NCBI GenBank assembly: GCA_035517495.1
Contig: DATIYT010000104.1
Span: forward strand, 62,001-126,000
Source: DASZHJ01 sp035517495
Lineage (GTDB): Bacteria; Pseudomonadota; Alphaproteobacteria; ATCC43930; CGMCC-115725
Reading direction: 5' to 3'
Length of the DNA: 64,000 bases
Below are positions 8,768 to 17,590 of the stretch, piece by piece. Numbering within the stretch: position 1 is the first letter of the stretch; the number at the start of each line of letters is the position of its first letter. The notes beneath the pieces are model-generated. The model was given only the letters and a program-made list of their open reading frames with translations. It searched no databases and was not told the origin of the DNA. A program made the position numbers and the translations under genes.

Positions 8768-9356
8768 GATCGGGTCGCCCGATCATCTCCAGAAGACGGC
8801 GCAGCGCCCGATCTTCGAGCCCCAGTCGGGCCAAGTGGTTTACGGTGTTCTCGAGGTAATGACGGCACGGCCCGCGCACTCCAACGGCCGCTTGGATGAG
8901 GCTCGCGGCCTGCTCGGGGGCCATCGCACCGGCATAACTTCGATGACCTCGGTCTACCACGAACGCATGCGCCCGCACGGCTCGCGACTTCAGGCGAACC
9001 CGCAGGCGCTCCATGCGGTAGCCGCCGCCAAGGAGTTCGCGGTCCCATAGGTAGCGCAGGGCTGCCTTGGCATCGGCCTTGCCAACGCGATACGCGACGC
9101 CCCAGCAATGGCCGCCGCGGTCGAGGCCCAGCACCAGGCCCGGAAATTCGGGCGTGCCGCGGTATCGGTGCGAGTATACGCAAAAGCGGCGGTGGTATCC
9201 GTGCAAAAGCGCGGGCTCCGCCTCCACGTGGCGGAACCCCGGGTCCCACATCAACGATCCGTATGCGAAGATCCAAAGCTCACGTTCGCCAAGTGCTGCC
9301 CGCAATTCCCGGCGCAGCAGCACCTTCGTTCGACCTGCCGCTGCGCCGGCGTTCAC
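8733..9356 (-). CDS. ChaC-type gamma-glutamylcyclotransferase
   Basis: The 207-residue enzyme has the ChaC signature FAYGSLMWDPGF near residue 30, PALLHGYHRRFCVYSHRYRG, and WDRELLGGGYRM with the catalytic glutamate. The family degrades glutathione to 5-oxoproline and Cys-Gly in the cytosol. Its ATG overlaps the tyrC stop by 4 nt (ATGA), so it is the last gene of the chorismate mutase-hisC-tyrC operon. That position has no obvious metabolic reason. Confidence 0.88.
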   Translation of the reverse strand: MNAGAAAGRTKVLLRRELRAALGERELWIFAYGSLMWDPGFRHVEAEPALLHGYHRRFCVYSHRYRGTPEFPGLVLGLDRGGHCWGVAYRVGKADAKAALRYLWDRELLGGGYRMERLRVRLKSRAVRAHAFVVDRGHRSYAGAMAPEQAASLIQAAVGVRGPCRHYLENTVNHLARLGLEDRALRRLLEMIGRPDPKNASSAARNP

Positions 9357-10237
9357 GCCTGGTGTGCCTCGACGATCGAACGGCGGATCGCGCGCGTGCG
9401 CGTGAAGAGATCTTCGAGCTTCTGCCCTTCACCCCAACGGATCGCGCGCTGCAACGCGGTCAGGTCTTCGCTGAAGCGCTGCAGCATTTCGAGCACCGCT
9501 TCGCGGTTGTTGAGGAAGATGTCGCGCCACATCACGGGATCGGAGGCGGCAATGCGCGTGAAGTCGCGGAAGCCGCCGGCGGAAAATTTGATCACCTCGG
9601 ATTTGAGGGTGTCTTCGAGGTCGGTCGCCGTTCCCACGATCGTATAGGCGATCAGGTGCGGGAGGTGCGAGGTGATCGCGAGCACGAGATCATGATGCTC
9701 GGGGTCCATGGTTACAACCCGCATTCCCGCGGATTGCCAGAGTGCCATCACCGTCGAAAGCGCGCCGGGATCGGTGCCGGGCGTTGGCGTCAGGATGCAC
9801 CAGCGGTCGTTAAACAACTCGGCGAAACCAGCATCGGGACCGGATCGCTCGGTCCCGGAAACGGGGTGGCCCGGGATGAAATGGACGCCCGGCGGAATGC
9901 TGGGCGCGACGTCGCGGATCGCCCCCTGCTTCACCGAACCGACGTCGGTGACGATGGCACCGGACTTCAATGCGCCGGAGATGCGCTCGGCGATCGGGCG
10001 GTATGCCGAGAGCGGCGTTCCCAGCACCACCAGGTCCGCACCTTCAACCGCCGCCGCGGGATCGAGGGTGGCGGCATCGCAGAGATTTAACTCGCGCGCA
10101 CGATCGATTGTCGCTTGCTGGCGCGCGCAGACCACGATTTCCTGCGCCATGCTTTCCCGGCGCAGCACGCGCGCCAGCGAAGAGTTGATCAACCCGATGC
10201 CGATCAGCGCCACGCGCGAGAAGGGGGAATCGGTCAC
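9353..10237 (-). CDS. tyrC: Prephenate/arogenate dehydrogenase (TyrC/TyrA)
   Basis: A 294-residue NAD(P)-dependent dehydrogenase of tyrosine synthesis. The Rossmann motif is VALIGIGLINSSLARVL at residues 8-24; GHPVSGTERSGPDAG and the EHHDLVLAITSHLPHLIAY helix with catalytic histidines are typical. The GTG at 10237 overlaps the hisC stop by 4 nt (GTGA), which fixes the start; the longer open frame runs into hisC. It is translationally coupled between hisC and chaC. Whether prephenate or arogenate is used cannot be told by reading. Confidence 0.9.
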   Translation of the reverse strand: MTDSPFSRVALIGIGLINSSLARVLRRESMAQEIVVCARQQATIDRARELNLCDAATLDPAAAVEGADLVVLGTPLSAYRPIAERISGALKSGAIVTDVGSVKQGAIRDVAPSIPPGVHFIPGHPVSGTERSGPDAGFAELFNDRWCILTPTPGTDPGALSTVMALWQSAGMRVVTMDPEHHDLVLAITSHLPHLIAYTIVGTATDLEDTLKSEVIKFSAGGFRDFTRIAASDPVMWRDIFLNNREAVLEMLQRFSEDLTALQRAIRWGEGQKLEDLFTRTRAIRRSIVEAHQA

Positions 10238-11328
10238 GGCCGACCCAGAAATTCCGCGCAGGCTCGTTCGACCGCCCGCATTTCCGCCTCGCTGCCAATG
10301 GTGATACGCAGCCAATCCGGGAGGTGGTAGCCCCCCATTCTCCGAGTGAGAATGCCGCGCGCCTTCAGAAAGTCGAAAGCGGCATCGGCGCTTTTTGCGC
10401 CGCCCGGAAATTTCACAATCAGGAAATTGGCGACGCTCGGATTGACGGCAAGGCCGAGCGCTTCGAGCGCATGCGTGAACCACGGCCGCCAGATGTCGTT
10501 GTGCTCGCGCGCGCGATCCACCGCCGTCACGTCGTCGAGCGCGGCCACCGCCGCCGCTTGCGCCGCGGCATTCAGATTGAAGGGCGCGCGCACGCGGTTG
10601 AGCACGTCCGCGATCCCCTCGCTGCAATAGGCCCAGCCCACGCGCAAACCCGCGAGCGCATAGATCTTCGAGAAGGTCCTCGTCATCACCACGTTCTCGC
10701 TTGCGGCCACCAGCGCGATCCCGGGATCATAATCGTTGCGCTGCACGTACTCGGCATAAGCGGCGTCGATCACCAGCAGCACAGAGGACGGCAGACCCGC
10801 GTGCAGCCGCTTCACGGCCTCGCTCGGAAGATAGGTGCCGGTGGGGTTGTTGGGGTTGGCGAGAAAAACGATGCGCGTGCGCGGCGTCACCGCCTTGAGC
10901 AATGCATCGACATCCGCGGTCAAATTGGTTTCGGAGGCAACCACCTCCTCCGCACCCGCGGCCTTGGCCGCGATCGGATACATGAGGAAACCGTGCCGGC
11001 TCATCACCACCTCATCTCCGGGGCCGGCATAAGCCTTGGTCAGGAGCCCGATCAATTCATCCGAGCCATTGCCGCAGACGATGCGGTCGGCATCGAGGCC
11101 GTGATGCCTTGCCAGCGCGTGACGCAGCGCATCGGAACCCCCGTCGGGATAGCGGTGCATCTCTTCGGCAAGCGCCCGATAGGCCGCAATGGCGCGCGGG
11201 CTCGGACCGAGCGCGCTTTCGTTGGAAGCGAGGCGGATCGGCCGGGCGAATCCGGGCGCGTCGGCCTCGCCACCGCGGTAGGGCGCAATATCCAAGATCC
11301 CACGTTTGGGTTGCGGCGCTGTGCTCAT
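10234..11328 (-). CDS. hisC: Histidinol-phosphate / aromatic aminotransferase
   Basis: The 364-residue PLP enzyme has a complete class I/II fold: LASNESALGPSPRA near residue 33, CGNGSDELI (phosphate loop), FLANPNNPTGTYLP, and the PLP lysine in TRTFSKIYALAGLRVGW. Placed between chorismate mutase and tyrC, it probably serves phenylalanine and tyrosine transamination, perhaps together with histidine synthesis, as in other alphaproteobacteria. It is spaced 21 bp from the chorismate mutase gene and overlaps tyrC by 4 nt. Confidence 0.92.
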   Translation of the reverse strand: MSTAPQPKRGILDIAPYRGGEADAPGFARPIRLASNESALGPSPRAIAAYRALAEEMHRYPDGGSDALRHALARHHGLDADRIVCGNGSDELIGLLTKAYAGPGDEVVMSRHGFLMYPIAAKAAGAEEVVASETNLTADVDALLKAVTPRTRIVFLANPNNPTGTYLPSEAVKRLHAGLPSSVLLVIDAAYAEYVQRNDYDPGIALVAASENVVMTRTFSKIYALAGLRVGWAYCSEGIADVLNRVRAPFNLNAAAQAAAVAALDDVTAVDRAREHNDIWRPWFTHALEALGLAVNPSVANFLIVKFPGGAKSADAAFDFLKARGILTRRMGGYHLPDWLRITIGSEAEMRAVERACAEFLGRP

Positions 11329-11349
11329 GTCGTTTCAGCCTAACGCAAC

Positions 11350-12243
11350 CTAACTGCGCCGTCTTGCGCCGGTTTGCAGACGCGCCAGTTCCGCGCTCGT
11401 CAACGGGCGCGCGTAGGCCCCTAGCGAAAATACGCCTGCGACGGCACTGCCGAGCGGCGCCAGCGAAGAGGCGATGCGCGGATCGGTGATGCCGATCACG
11501 TCGTCGAATTCCAACAGATAGGACGCGGTGCCAGGCCGGTTCTCGATCGCGGCGACGAAGCCCGCTTCGAGTCCTCCGGCCTTGAACGCCGAGAGCAGCC
11601 GGCCGCGGCTCATCTCTGCAGCGGTCTCGACCGCCAGCAGGCTGCGATCGAGACCTGTGGGTTCCGTCTCGCCGCGGCCGATCGCGAGCGCGTCGCCGGA
11701 CACATCGCGGGCATTGCCGCGTCCCGCGAACGGCAGCCGTGCGATAACCCGCGGCGTGTGCGCGTCGGTTGAAATCAAGTGCGGCCACCACGGCTCCGCT
11801 TCACCCTCGACCGGCCGCGGCAAGACGCCGATGCTGGCGGAGCCTTCGGTGACGGCGTGCAGGACTTGGCCCAGCGTGCGGAATGCGGTCATCGGCGTGT
11901 GACTGCCATAGTGATCGCGCGCGAGGTCCCAAAAGCCCGGCATCGAATCCGGGGAATAGACCGCGACGACAAAATCAATCTGCATCGCGACGGTCCCGCT
12001 CAAGATTTCTCGCCAAATCCGCATCATCATCGCAGGCGGGAAGGGACCGCGATGTCGAGCCAACAGGCGGCGCAGGATCACCGCTTCGCGCCCCGGCCGC
12101 ATCGCTGGGGTCCCGTCGTCCTTTTTGACCGCGCCGACCGTCGTCACCACCTCGGCGCGGCGCATCAGCAGATCATGGAGCGAGTCGTCAATCTCGTCGA
12201 TTTGACGACGGAGATCTTCAAGGGACCAATGGGGGCCGGACAT
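11350..12243 (-). CDS. Chorismate mutase fused to a degenerate prephenate-dehydratase-like region
   Basis: The 297-residue protein starts with an AroQ chorismate mutase domain (residues 5-95: LEDLRRQIDEIDDSLHDLLMRR, VGAVKK, RPGRE). The rest follows the layout of a P-protein: a bilobed segment (GSHTPMTAFRTLGQVLHAV then GSASIGVLP) and an ACT-like end (LLSAFKAGGLEAGFVAAIEN, RPGTASY). The TRF motif expected in prephenate dehydratase is missing; the matching place reads ARDVSGDALAIG. The product is therefore probably prephenate, with a regulatory tail (inference). The start is ATG 12243; the open frame extends to 12300 without support. It is first in the hisC-tyrC-chaC operon. Confidence 0.85.
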   Translation of the reverse strand: MSGPHWSLEDLRRQIDEIDDSLHDLLMRRAEVVTTVGAVKKDDGTPAMRPGREAVILRRLLARHRGPFPPAMMMRIWREILSGTVAMQIDFVVAVYSPDSMPGFWDLARDHYGSHTPMTAFRTLGQVLHAVTEGSASIGVLPRPVEGEAEPWWPHLISTDAHTPRVIARLPFAGRGNARDVSGDALAIGRGETEPTGLDRSLLAVETAAEMSRGRLLSAFKAGGLEAGFVAAIENRPGTASYLLEFDDVIGITDPRIASSLAPLGSAVAGVFSLGAYARPLTSAELARLQTGARRRS

Positions 12244-12363
12244 GGGATTTATCACTGACTGACGGCCGTTACAGATAATCGTCCGCCGCCCGGAAAGCAA
12301 AGAAAACCGTGCGACCCCGAGGAGTGCTCGCTCCGGCGATGAGGAGACAGCATTCGCTTCGCC

Positions 12364-12392
12364 TTGACACTCCGCAAGCGAGAGGATAGCTG
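12364..12392 (+). promoter_or_regulatory. Candidate promoter for the metX leader
   Basis: A perfect TTGACA (12364-12369) is followed after 17 bp by TAGCTG (12387-12392), a poor -10. Transcription would begin near 12399, just before the riboswitch at 12403. The spacing and placement make it plausible despite the weak -10. Confidence 0.45.
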
Positions 12393-12402
12393 TTGGGGGA
12401 TT

Positions 12403-12457
12403 CGTGGTGATTTGGCCGACCGGCTTGCGACCACGTAAAACTAACCGCTAAAAGGTC
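12403..12457 (+). promoter_or_regulatory. SAM-II riboswitch
   Basis: The core reads CGTGGTGATTTGGCC, then CTTGCGACCACG, then CGCTAAAAGG, matching the SAM-II consensus found before methionine genes in alphaproteobacteria. P1 is a perfect 6-bp helix, 12403-12408 with 12430-12435. The A-rich 3' segment (12445-12456) would form the pseudoknot around S-adenosylmethionine. SAM binding should turn off metX-metW. An intrinsic terminator follows within 20 nt, which points to transcriptional control. Confidence 0.9.
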
Positions 12458-12472
12458 GGAGTTCTCGACGAG

Positions 12473-12503
12473 AACCCTGGACCCCCGGCGGCCAGGGTTT
12501 TTT
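12473..12503 (+). terminator. Intrinsic terminator after the SAM-II aptamer
   Basis: AACCCTGG (12473-12480) pairs with CCAGGGTT (12492-12499) around an 11-nt loop, followed by a run of six Ts (12498-12503). It stands between the aptamer and the first start codon, so it probably acts as the attenuator read out by SAM binding. Confidence 0.85.
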
Positions 12504-12542
12504 CGTTAGACCGGTCGCGCTCGATCGTAGGAGAGCGACCGA

Positions 12543-12638
12543 ATGGCAAACCGCTATCCCCTTCCCGACCGCCCGTCGAACCATGCGGCCGTCGTCGCCG
12601 ATGGCGCAGGTGTGCGGGCTTCGCGGCCCTCGAAATAG
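12543..12638 (+). CDS. 31-aa leader ORF before metX
   Basis: An ATG sits 9 nt after TAGGAGAG, a strong Shine-Dalgarno site, and opens a 31-codon frame (begins MANRYPLPDRPSNHAAVV) that stops 10 nt before the metX ATG. metX itself has no good ribosome binding site, so translation may be coupled through this leader. The peptide has a single C-terminal-side basic patch and no run of regulatory codons. It could also be the remnant of an older metX start. It is too short for ordinary gene callers. Confidence 0.45.
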   Translation: MANRYPLPDRPSNHAAVVADGAGVRASRPSK

Positions 12639-12648
12639 CCAAGCATCG

Positions 12649-13815
12649 ATGAGCACCGACACCGTCCAACCGAGCCGAGCCGAACAAGCCCTTCGTCCGG
12701 GACAACGGCTGGTCGTCTCCGAACCGCTGGAACTCGACAGCGGTGCAAGCCTTCGCCCCTACACCATCGCCTACCAGACCTACGGCACGCTCAACGCCGA
12801 CCGCAGTAACGCGATCCTGATCTGTCATGCGTTGACCGGCGACCAGTATGTCGCCGAGCCACATCCGGTGACCGGCAAGCCCGGCTGGTGGTCGACCCTG
12901 GCAGGGCCCGGGAAGACGCTCGACACCGACCGGTATTACCTGATCTGTGCCAACGTGCTGGGCGGATGCATGGGATCGAGCGGCCCGCTCGAAATCAATC
13001 CAGCGATCGGCCGACCCTGGGGCCTTTCCTTTCCCGTGATCACCGTCGCCGACATGGTGCGCGCGCAGAAGAAGCTGATCGATCACCTGGGCATCACATC
13101 GCTGTTTTGCGTGCTCGGCGGCTCGATGGGCGGGATGCAGGTGCTCCAATGGGCATCGAGCTATCCGGACCGCGTCTTCTCGGCGGTCCCGATCGCCACT
13201 GCCGCCCGCCATTCGGCGCAGAACATCGCCTTTCACGAGGTCGGCCGCCAGGCAATCATGGCAGACCCGGAATGGTCGCAAGGCAACTATCTCGAGTTGA
13301 GCCGCAATCCCTCCCGCGGTCTCGCGGTGGCGCGCATGGCCGCACATATCACCTATCTCTCAGAACAGGCTTTGCATCGGAAGTTCGGCCGCGCGCTGCG
13401 CAATCGCGAGGCCGTGACCTACGGTTTCGACGCGGATTTCGAGGTGGAGAGCTATCTGCGCCACCAAGGCATCAGTTTCGTCGACCGCTTTGACGCCAAT
13501 TCCTATCTCTACATCACGCGCGCCTGCGACTACTTCGATCTCGCCGCCGAACATGGCGGCGTGCTCGCGAACGCGTTCCGCGGCACGCCCACGCGCTTTT
13601 GCGTCATCTCCTTCACCAGCGACTGGCTCTATCCGACTTCCGAGAACCGGCTCATCGTGCAGGCGCTCAATGCGATCGCGGCCAATGTGAGCTTCGTCGA
13701 GATCGAAACCGACAAGGGGCACGACGCCTTCCTGCTGGACGAACCCGAATTCTTTGCGACATTGCGCGGCTTCCTTGACGGGTGCGCGGCGCATCGGGGA
13801 CTGTCCCGCGCATGA
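12649..13815 (+). CDS. metX: Homoserine O-acetyltransferase (MetX)
   Basis: The 388-residue alpha/beta hydrolase acylates homoserine in methionine synthesis. FTIAYQTYG-type (YTIAYQTYGTLN) and NAILICHALTGDQ blocks are followed by the nucleophile elbow GGSMGGMQ and the catalytic GHDAF histidine; DWLYP holds the acid. The start is taken at ATG 12649, because the frame to 12583 lacks family residues. It is controlled by the SAM-II riboswitch upstream and overlaps metW by 4 nt (ATGA). Acetyl versus succinyl donor cannot be settled by eye. Confidence 0.93.
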   Translation: MSTDTVQPSRAEQALRPGQRLVVSEPLELDSGASLRPYTIAYQTYGTLNADRSNAILICHALTGDQYVAEPHPVTGKPGWWSTLAGPGKTLDTDRYYLICANVLGGCMGSSGPLEINPAIGRPWGLSFPVITVADMVRAQKKLIDHLGITSLFCVLGGSMGGMQVLQWASSYPDRVFSAVPIATAARHSAQNIAFHEVGRQAIMADPEWSQGNYLELSRNPSRGLAVARMAAHITYLSEQALHRKFGRALRNREAVTYGFDADFEVESYLRHQGISFVDRFDANSYLYITRACDYFDLAAEHGGVLANAFRGTPTRFCVISFTSDWLYPTSENRLIVQALNAIAANVSFVEIETDKGHDAFLLDEPEFFATLRGFLDGCAAHRGLSRA

Positions 13816-14462
13816 GTCCCGACGCGTCGAGCCTTTCGGGCATGGCCGGCGTGCCACCGTTGCGCGGCGATCTGGCGCTGGTCGCGGAGATGATCGAGCC
13901 GGGCGCGCGGGTGCTCGACGTCGGATGCGGCGAGGGTGAGCTGCTGGCTTATCTGACAGGGGTCAAGGCGGTCGACGGCCGCGGCATCGAGCTCTCGCAG
14001 TCCGGCGTCAACGCTTGCGTCCGGCACGGCTTGTCGGCGATCCAGGGCGACGCCGACCGCGACCTCGCCGACTATCCCACTGGCGCCTTCGACTATGCGG
14101 TGCTGAGCCAGACGCTGCAGGCGACGCGCAATCCGCGCCAAGTGATCGAGCACCTCGTGCGCATCGGGCGGCACGCGATCGTGTCGTTCCCGAACTTCGG
14201 CCATTGGCGGATCCGCATGCATCTGATGCTCAGCGGACGCATGCCGCGATCGCATCTGCTCGATCATTCCTGGTACGACACGCCCAACATCCATCTCTGC
14301 ACGCTCAAGGACTTCACCGCGTTGACCGATGAACTCGGGATCGCGATCGAGCGGAGCGTGACGCTGGACCGCGCGGGTCAGCCTTTTTCGCTCGATCCGC
14401 GCGGGCACTTCGCCAATCTGCTCGCGGAGCAAGGTCTCTTCATGCTGAGCCGGCGCGGCTGA
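13812..14462 (+). CDS. metW: Methionine biosynthesis protein MetW
   Basis: The 216-residue protein is a class I SAM-methyltransferase fold: ARVLDVGCGEGELLAYL is motif I, GRGIELSQSGVNACVRHG motif II, and YAVLSQTLQATRNP motif IV. MetW partners MetX in alpha- and betaproteobacteria and is needed for efficient acyltransferase activity. Its ATG overlaps the metX stop by 4 nt. The gene ends 20 bp from marC, which converges. Confidence 0.92.
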   Translation: MSPDASSLSGMAGVPPLRGDLALVAEMIEPGARVLDVGCGEGELLAYLTGVKAVDGRGIELSQSGVNACVRHGLSAIQGDADRDLADYPTGAFDYAVLSQTLQATRNPRQVIEHLVRIGRHAIVSFPNFGHWRIRMHLMLSGRMPRSHLLDHSWYDTPNIHLCTLKDFTALTDELGIAIERSVTLDRAGQPFSLDPRGHFANLLAEQGLFMLSRRG

Positions 14463-14482
14463 GTGGCGGGCGCCGCGGCCCG

Positions 14483-15154
14483 TCAGATCTGATGGATGAG
14501 CGCGCTGACGCCGCCCCAGGTTATCTCGACGCCGATGCACAAGAGGATGAAGGCCGAAAGCCGCAGCAACACGCTGGTGCCGGCCTTGCCGAGCACGGTC
14601 TCGAGATTCTCGGCGAAGCGATAGCAGACATAGATCGTGACGCCCATCGCGACCAGTCCGGCAAAAGCGCCGCCGACGATCAGCGCCCAATGGCTCGGAT
14701 CTCCGACCACCTGCGGCCGCCGGCTCCCCAGAGTGATCGCAACCGTGATCGAGCCCGGCCCCACCGTTATCGGCATGGTGAGGGGATAGAAGGCATCGGG
14801 TTCCTCGGATTTTTTCTTCGATACGGTCTCGATCTCGCGCGTGTCCTGATCGGGCTGCTGATTGAGCAGGTTCCAGCCGGCTATCATGACGACGAGCCCG
14901 CCGGCCACCCGCACCACCGGCAAGGTGAGGCCGAAAAATTCGAGCACATGGGAGCCCACGACGAGCGAACCGAGCAGCAACAGGAAGCCGTTGAAAGCGA
15001 CCCGGCCGGCCAAGGCATGACGGACCCCTGGGGCGAGGCGCCGCGTCATGCTGAGGAAGATCGGCGCGCCGCCTACCGGATTGACGATCGAGAACAGCGC
15101 CGCGTAAACGAGCAGAAACGAGTTTACACCGGCGTTTGTTGCGAGACTGCCCAT
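14483..15154 (-). CDS. MarC family integral membrane protein
   Basis: The 223-residue protein has six predicted membrane helices with the MarC/UPF0056 hallmarks: FSIVNPVGGAPIFLSMT near residue 22, FGLTLPVVRVAGGLVV, and PLTMPITVGPGSITVAI. The role of the family is unknown; the original link to antibiotic resistance was withdrawn. A soluble loop (QPDQDTREIETVSKKKSEEP) lies between helices 3 and 4. It is transcribed leftward and follows the methyltransferase gene by 9 bp. Confidence 0.88.
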   Translation of the reverse strand: MGSLATNAGVNSFLLVYAALFSIVNPVGGAPIFLSMTRRLAPGVRHALAGRVAFNGFLLLLGSLVVGSHVLEFFGLTLPVVRVAGGLVVMIAGWNLLNQQPDQDTREIETVSKKKSEEPDAFYPLTMPITVGPGSITVAITLGSRRPQVVGDPSHWALIVGGAFAGLVAMGVTIYVCYRFAENLETVLGKAGTSVLLRLSAFILLCIGVEITWGGVSALIHQI

Positions 15155-15163
15155 CGCCGCCGC

Positions 15164-15922
15164 TCAGCGCGTATGATGCAGCGCCGGCCCGCGGGTTACG
15201 GGACGCGCACCCTGGGCGACCGGCAGGTAGACGCGGCGTTCGCGCGTACGGCGGTTCTCGGCGGTCTTGGCGTAGATTTGCTTGGTCGCCTCCACCAGCA
15301 CCACGCCTGCAAACGTCGTGAACCAGCGTTCTCCCAGTCGCTCCCACGCCTGCGCCGAGCGCAGCATCATGCGCGATGCGGTCGGCGGAATGAACAGAGC
15401 CGCGCCGCTCCGCTCGGGCGTGAAGTGCTCGTCTCTGAGCAGCCGCGAGAGTTGACCCGCGCTATAGGGATGGCCCGAGCCAAAGGGCGTGCGATCGAAC
15501 CGCGTCCAAATGCCGCGTCGGTTCGGCACCACCGCGAGCAGCCGGCCGCCCCCGGCCAGGACCCGCCAGGCCTCCTGCAGCAACAGCCGCGCATGCTCGC
15601 TGTGTTCGAGAGCGTGCACCAGCAGGATGCGATCGACCGAGTAGTCCTGCAGCGGCAGCTCTCCCTCCTCGGCAAGCGCCACGCAATTGGGAGCTTCCTC
15701 GGGCCACGGAAGAACGCCCTGTTCCGCGGGCATCGCGGCGAGAACGCGCTCCGCCTCTTCGACGAACGGCCGCAGGAAGGGCGTCGGATAGCCGAGCCCG
15801 AGCACGCGCAAGCCTAGAACCTCCGGCCACATGAGGCGGATGCGCCGTCGGATCATCCGCCGCGCCACCTGGCCGAGCCGCGTGGCATAGAAATCGCGAA
15901 GGTCCACCACATCCGCATACAT
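15164..15922 (-). CDS. Class I SAM-dependent methyltransferase
   Basis: The 252-residue protein begins with a DLRDFYATRLGQVARRMIRRRI block typical of an alphaproteobacterial methyltransferase family often found near gloB. The SAM-binding glycine motif is VLGLGYPTPFL, DRILLVHALEHSEHARLLL forms the post-core acidic/aromatic motif, and WRVLAGGGRLLAVVPNRRG the beta-5 region. The substrate is unknown. ATG 15922 is chosen because homologues begin near MYADVVDLR; the frame runs to 15955. It probably forms an operon with marC. Confidence 0.82.
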   Translation of the reverse strand: MYADVVDLRDFYATRLGQVARRMIRRRIRLMWPEVLGLRVLGLGYPTPFLRPFVEEAERVLAAMPAEQGVLPWPEEAPNCVALAEEGELPLQDYSVDRILLVHALEHSEHARLLLQEAWRVLAGGGRLLAVVPNRRGIWTRFDRTPFGSGHPYSAGQLSRLLRDEHFTPERSGAALFIPPTASRMMLRSAQAWERLGERWFTTFAGVVLVEATKQIYAKTAENRRTRERRVYLPVAQGARPVTRGPALHHTR

Positions 15923-16074
15923 GCGCGCTGGCTTCCTGCGTCCGGAGTCTCGCACACCCCTGCGGCATTCCCCACGCGGCGGCGATTAGAGGAACTAAAA
16001 TCCGCGGCACTAGCATCGCATGGGCACGGAGGATTAGGCTAGGCACTCCCCGCGCGCCCCTACGGAGACATTCG

Positions 16075-16695
<621 letters not shown>

Positions 16696-16723
16696 GCGAC
16701 TGAACGGCGGCGGGCGGCGCCCC

Positions 16724-17446
16724 TCAATACATGTGCTGCCCGCCGTTGATCGAGAGCGTGGACCCCGTGATGAAGCCGCCCTCGTCCGAGACGAGGAACA
16801 GGACGCCCCGGGCGATTTCCTCGGCATGGCCGAGCCGGCCCACGGGAATGCGCGCAACAATTTTTTCGAGCACGTTTGCCGGCACCGCGCGCACCATTTC
16901 AGTGTCGATGTAACCGGGCGCTATCGCGTTGACGGTGATGCCCCGGCCGGCACCTTCCTGGGCCAATGCCTTGGTGAATCCGTGAATGCCCGATTTCGCG
17001 GCCGCGTAGTTGACCTGCCCGTACTGGCCGGCCTGACCATTGATCGAACCGATATTGACGATGCGCCCGAAATTGCGCTCGCGCATGCTCTCGATCACCA
17101 GCCGGCACATGTTGAAGCAGGAGGTAAGGTTGGTCGCGATCACCGCGCCCCAATTCTCGGGCGTCATGCGGTGCAGCACCGCATCGCGGGTAATGCCGGC
17201 GTTGTTCACCAGGATCTCGATCGGACCGAGCTCGGCGGCGACGGCTTGGACGCCCGCCTCGCAAGCCTTGTAATCCGAGACGTCGAAGCGATAGGCGCGA
17301 ATGCCCGTCTCTTGCGTGAACTTACGCGCCGCTTCCTCGTTGCCGCCGTAGTTCGCGGCAACCTTGTGCCCGGCTGCCTTAAGCGCCTCGGCGATTGCCC
17401 GACCGATGCCGCGCGTTCCTCCGGTGACCACCGCTACACGTCCCAT
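16724..17446 (-). CDS. phaB: Acetoacetyl-CoA reductase
   Basis: The 240-residue SDR reduces acetoacetyl-CoA to (R)-3-hydroxybutyryl-CoA with NADPH for polyhydroxybutyrate synthesis. TGGTRGIG (cofactor), NNAGITRD, INGQAGQYGQVNYAAAKSG (Ser-Tyr-Lys active site) and PGYIDTEMV are present, and the length and C-terminus (GGQHMY) match PhaB. It follows phaA on the same strand after a hairpin-containing 144-bp gap. It is part of a phaE-like, phaC, phaA, phaB leftward array. Confidence 0.92.
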   Translation of the reverse strand: MGRVAVVTGGTRGIGRAIAEALKAAGHKVAANYGGNEEAARKFTQETGIRAYRFDVSDYKACEAGVQAVAAELGPIEILVNNAGITRDAVLHRMTPENWGAVIATNLTSCFNMCRLVIESMRERNFGRIVNIGSINGQAGQYGQVNYAAAKSGIHGFTKALAQEGAGRGITVNAIAPGYIDTEMVRAVPANVLEKIVARIPVGRLGHAEEIARGVLFLVSDEGGFITGSTLSINGGQHMY

Positions 17447-17528
17447 GGCTTGCTCCCTGGTTTTGAGTCCTTCCTCAAATCAATTTTGTCGTCTAACCCG
17501 CATCTTCAATCGAATCGTTGCGACAAAT

Positions 17529-17559
17529 CAAACGGGCCACCCCGTGGGCGGCCCGTTTG
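17529..17559. terminator. Hairpin between phaA and phaB
   Basis: CAAACGGGCC (17529-17538) pairs with GGCCCGTTTG (17550-17559), giving a 10-bp perfect stem and 11-nt loop. It follows the phaA stop on the minus strand. The T content after the stem is low, so it may be a partial terminator or an RNA-stability element setting the phaA:phaB ratio. Confidence 0.5.
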
Positions 17560-17590
17560 CACTTCGAACTAGGAAGCCGACGATAGGCGG

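Noticed and set aside
14492..15817. 441-codon plus-strand ORF opposite marC and the methyltransferase
   Set aside because: Shadow frame; both minus-strand genes have clear family motifs.
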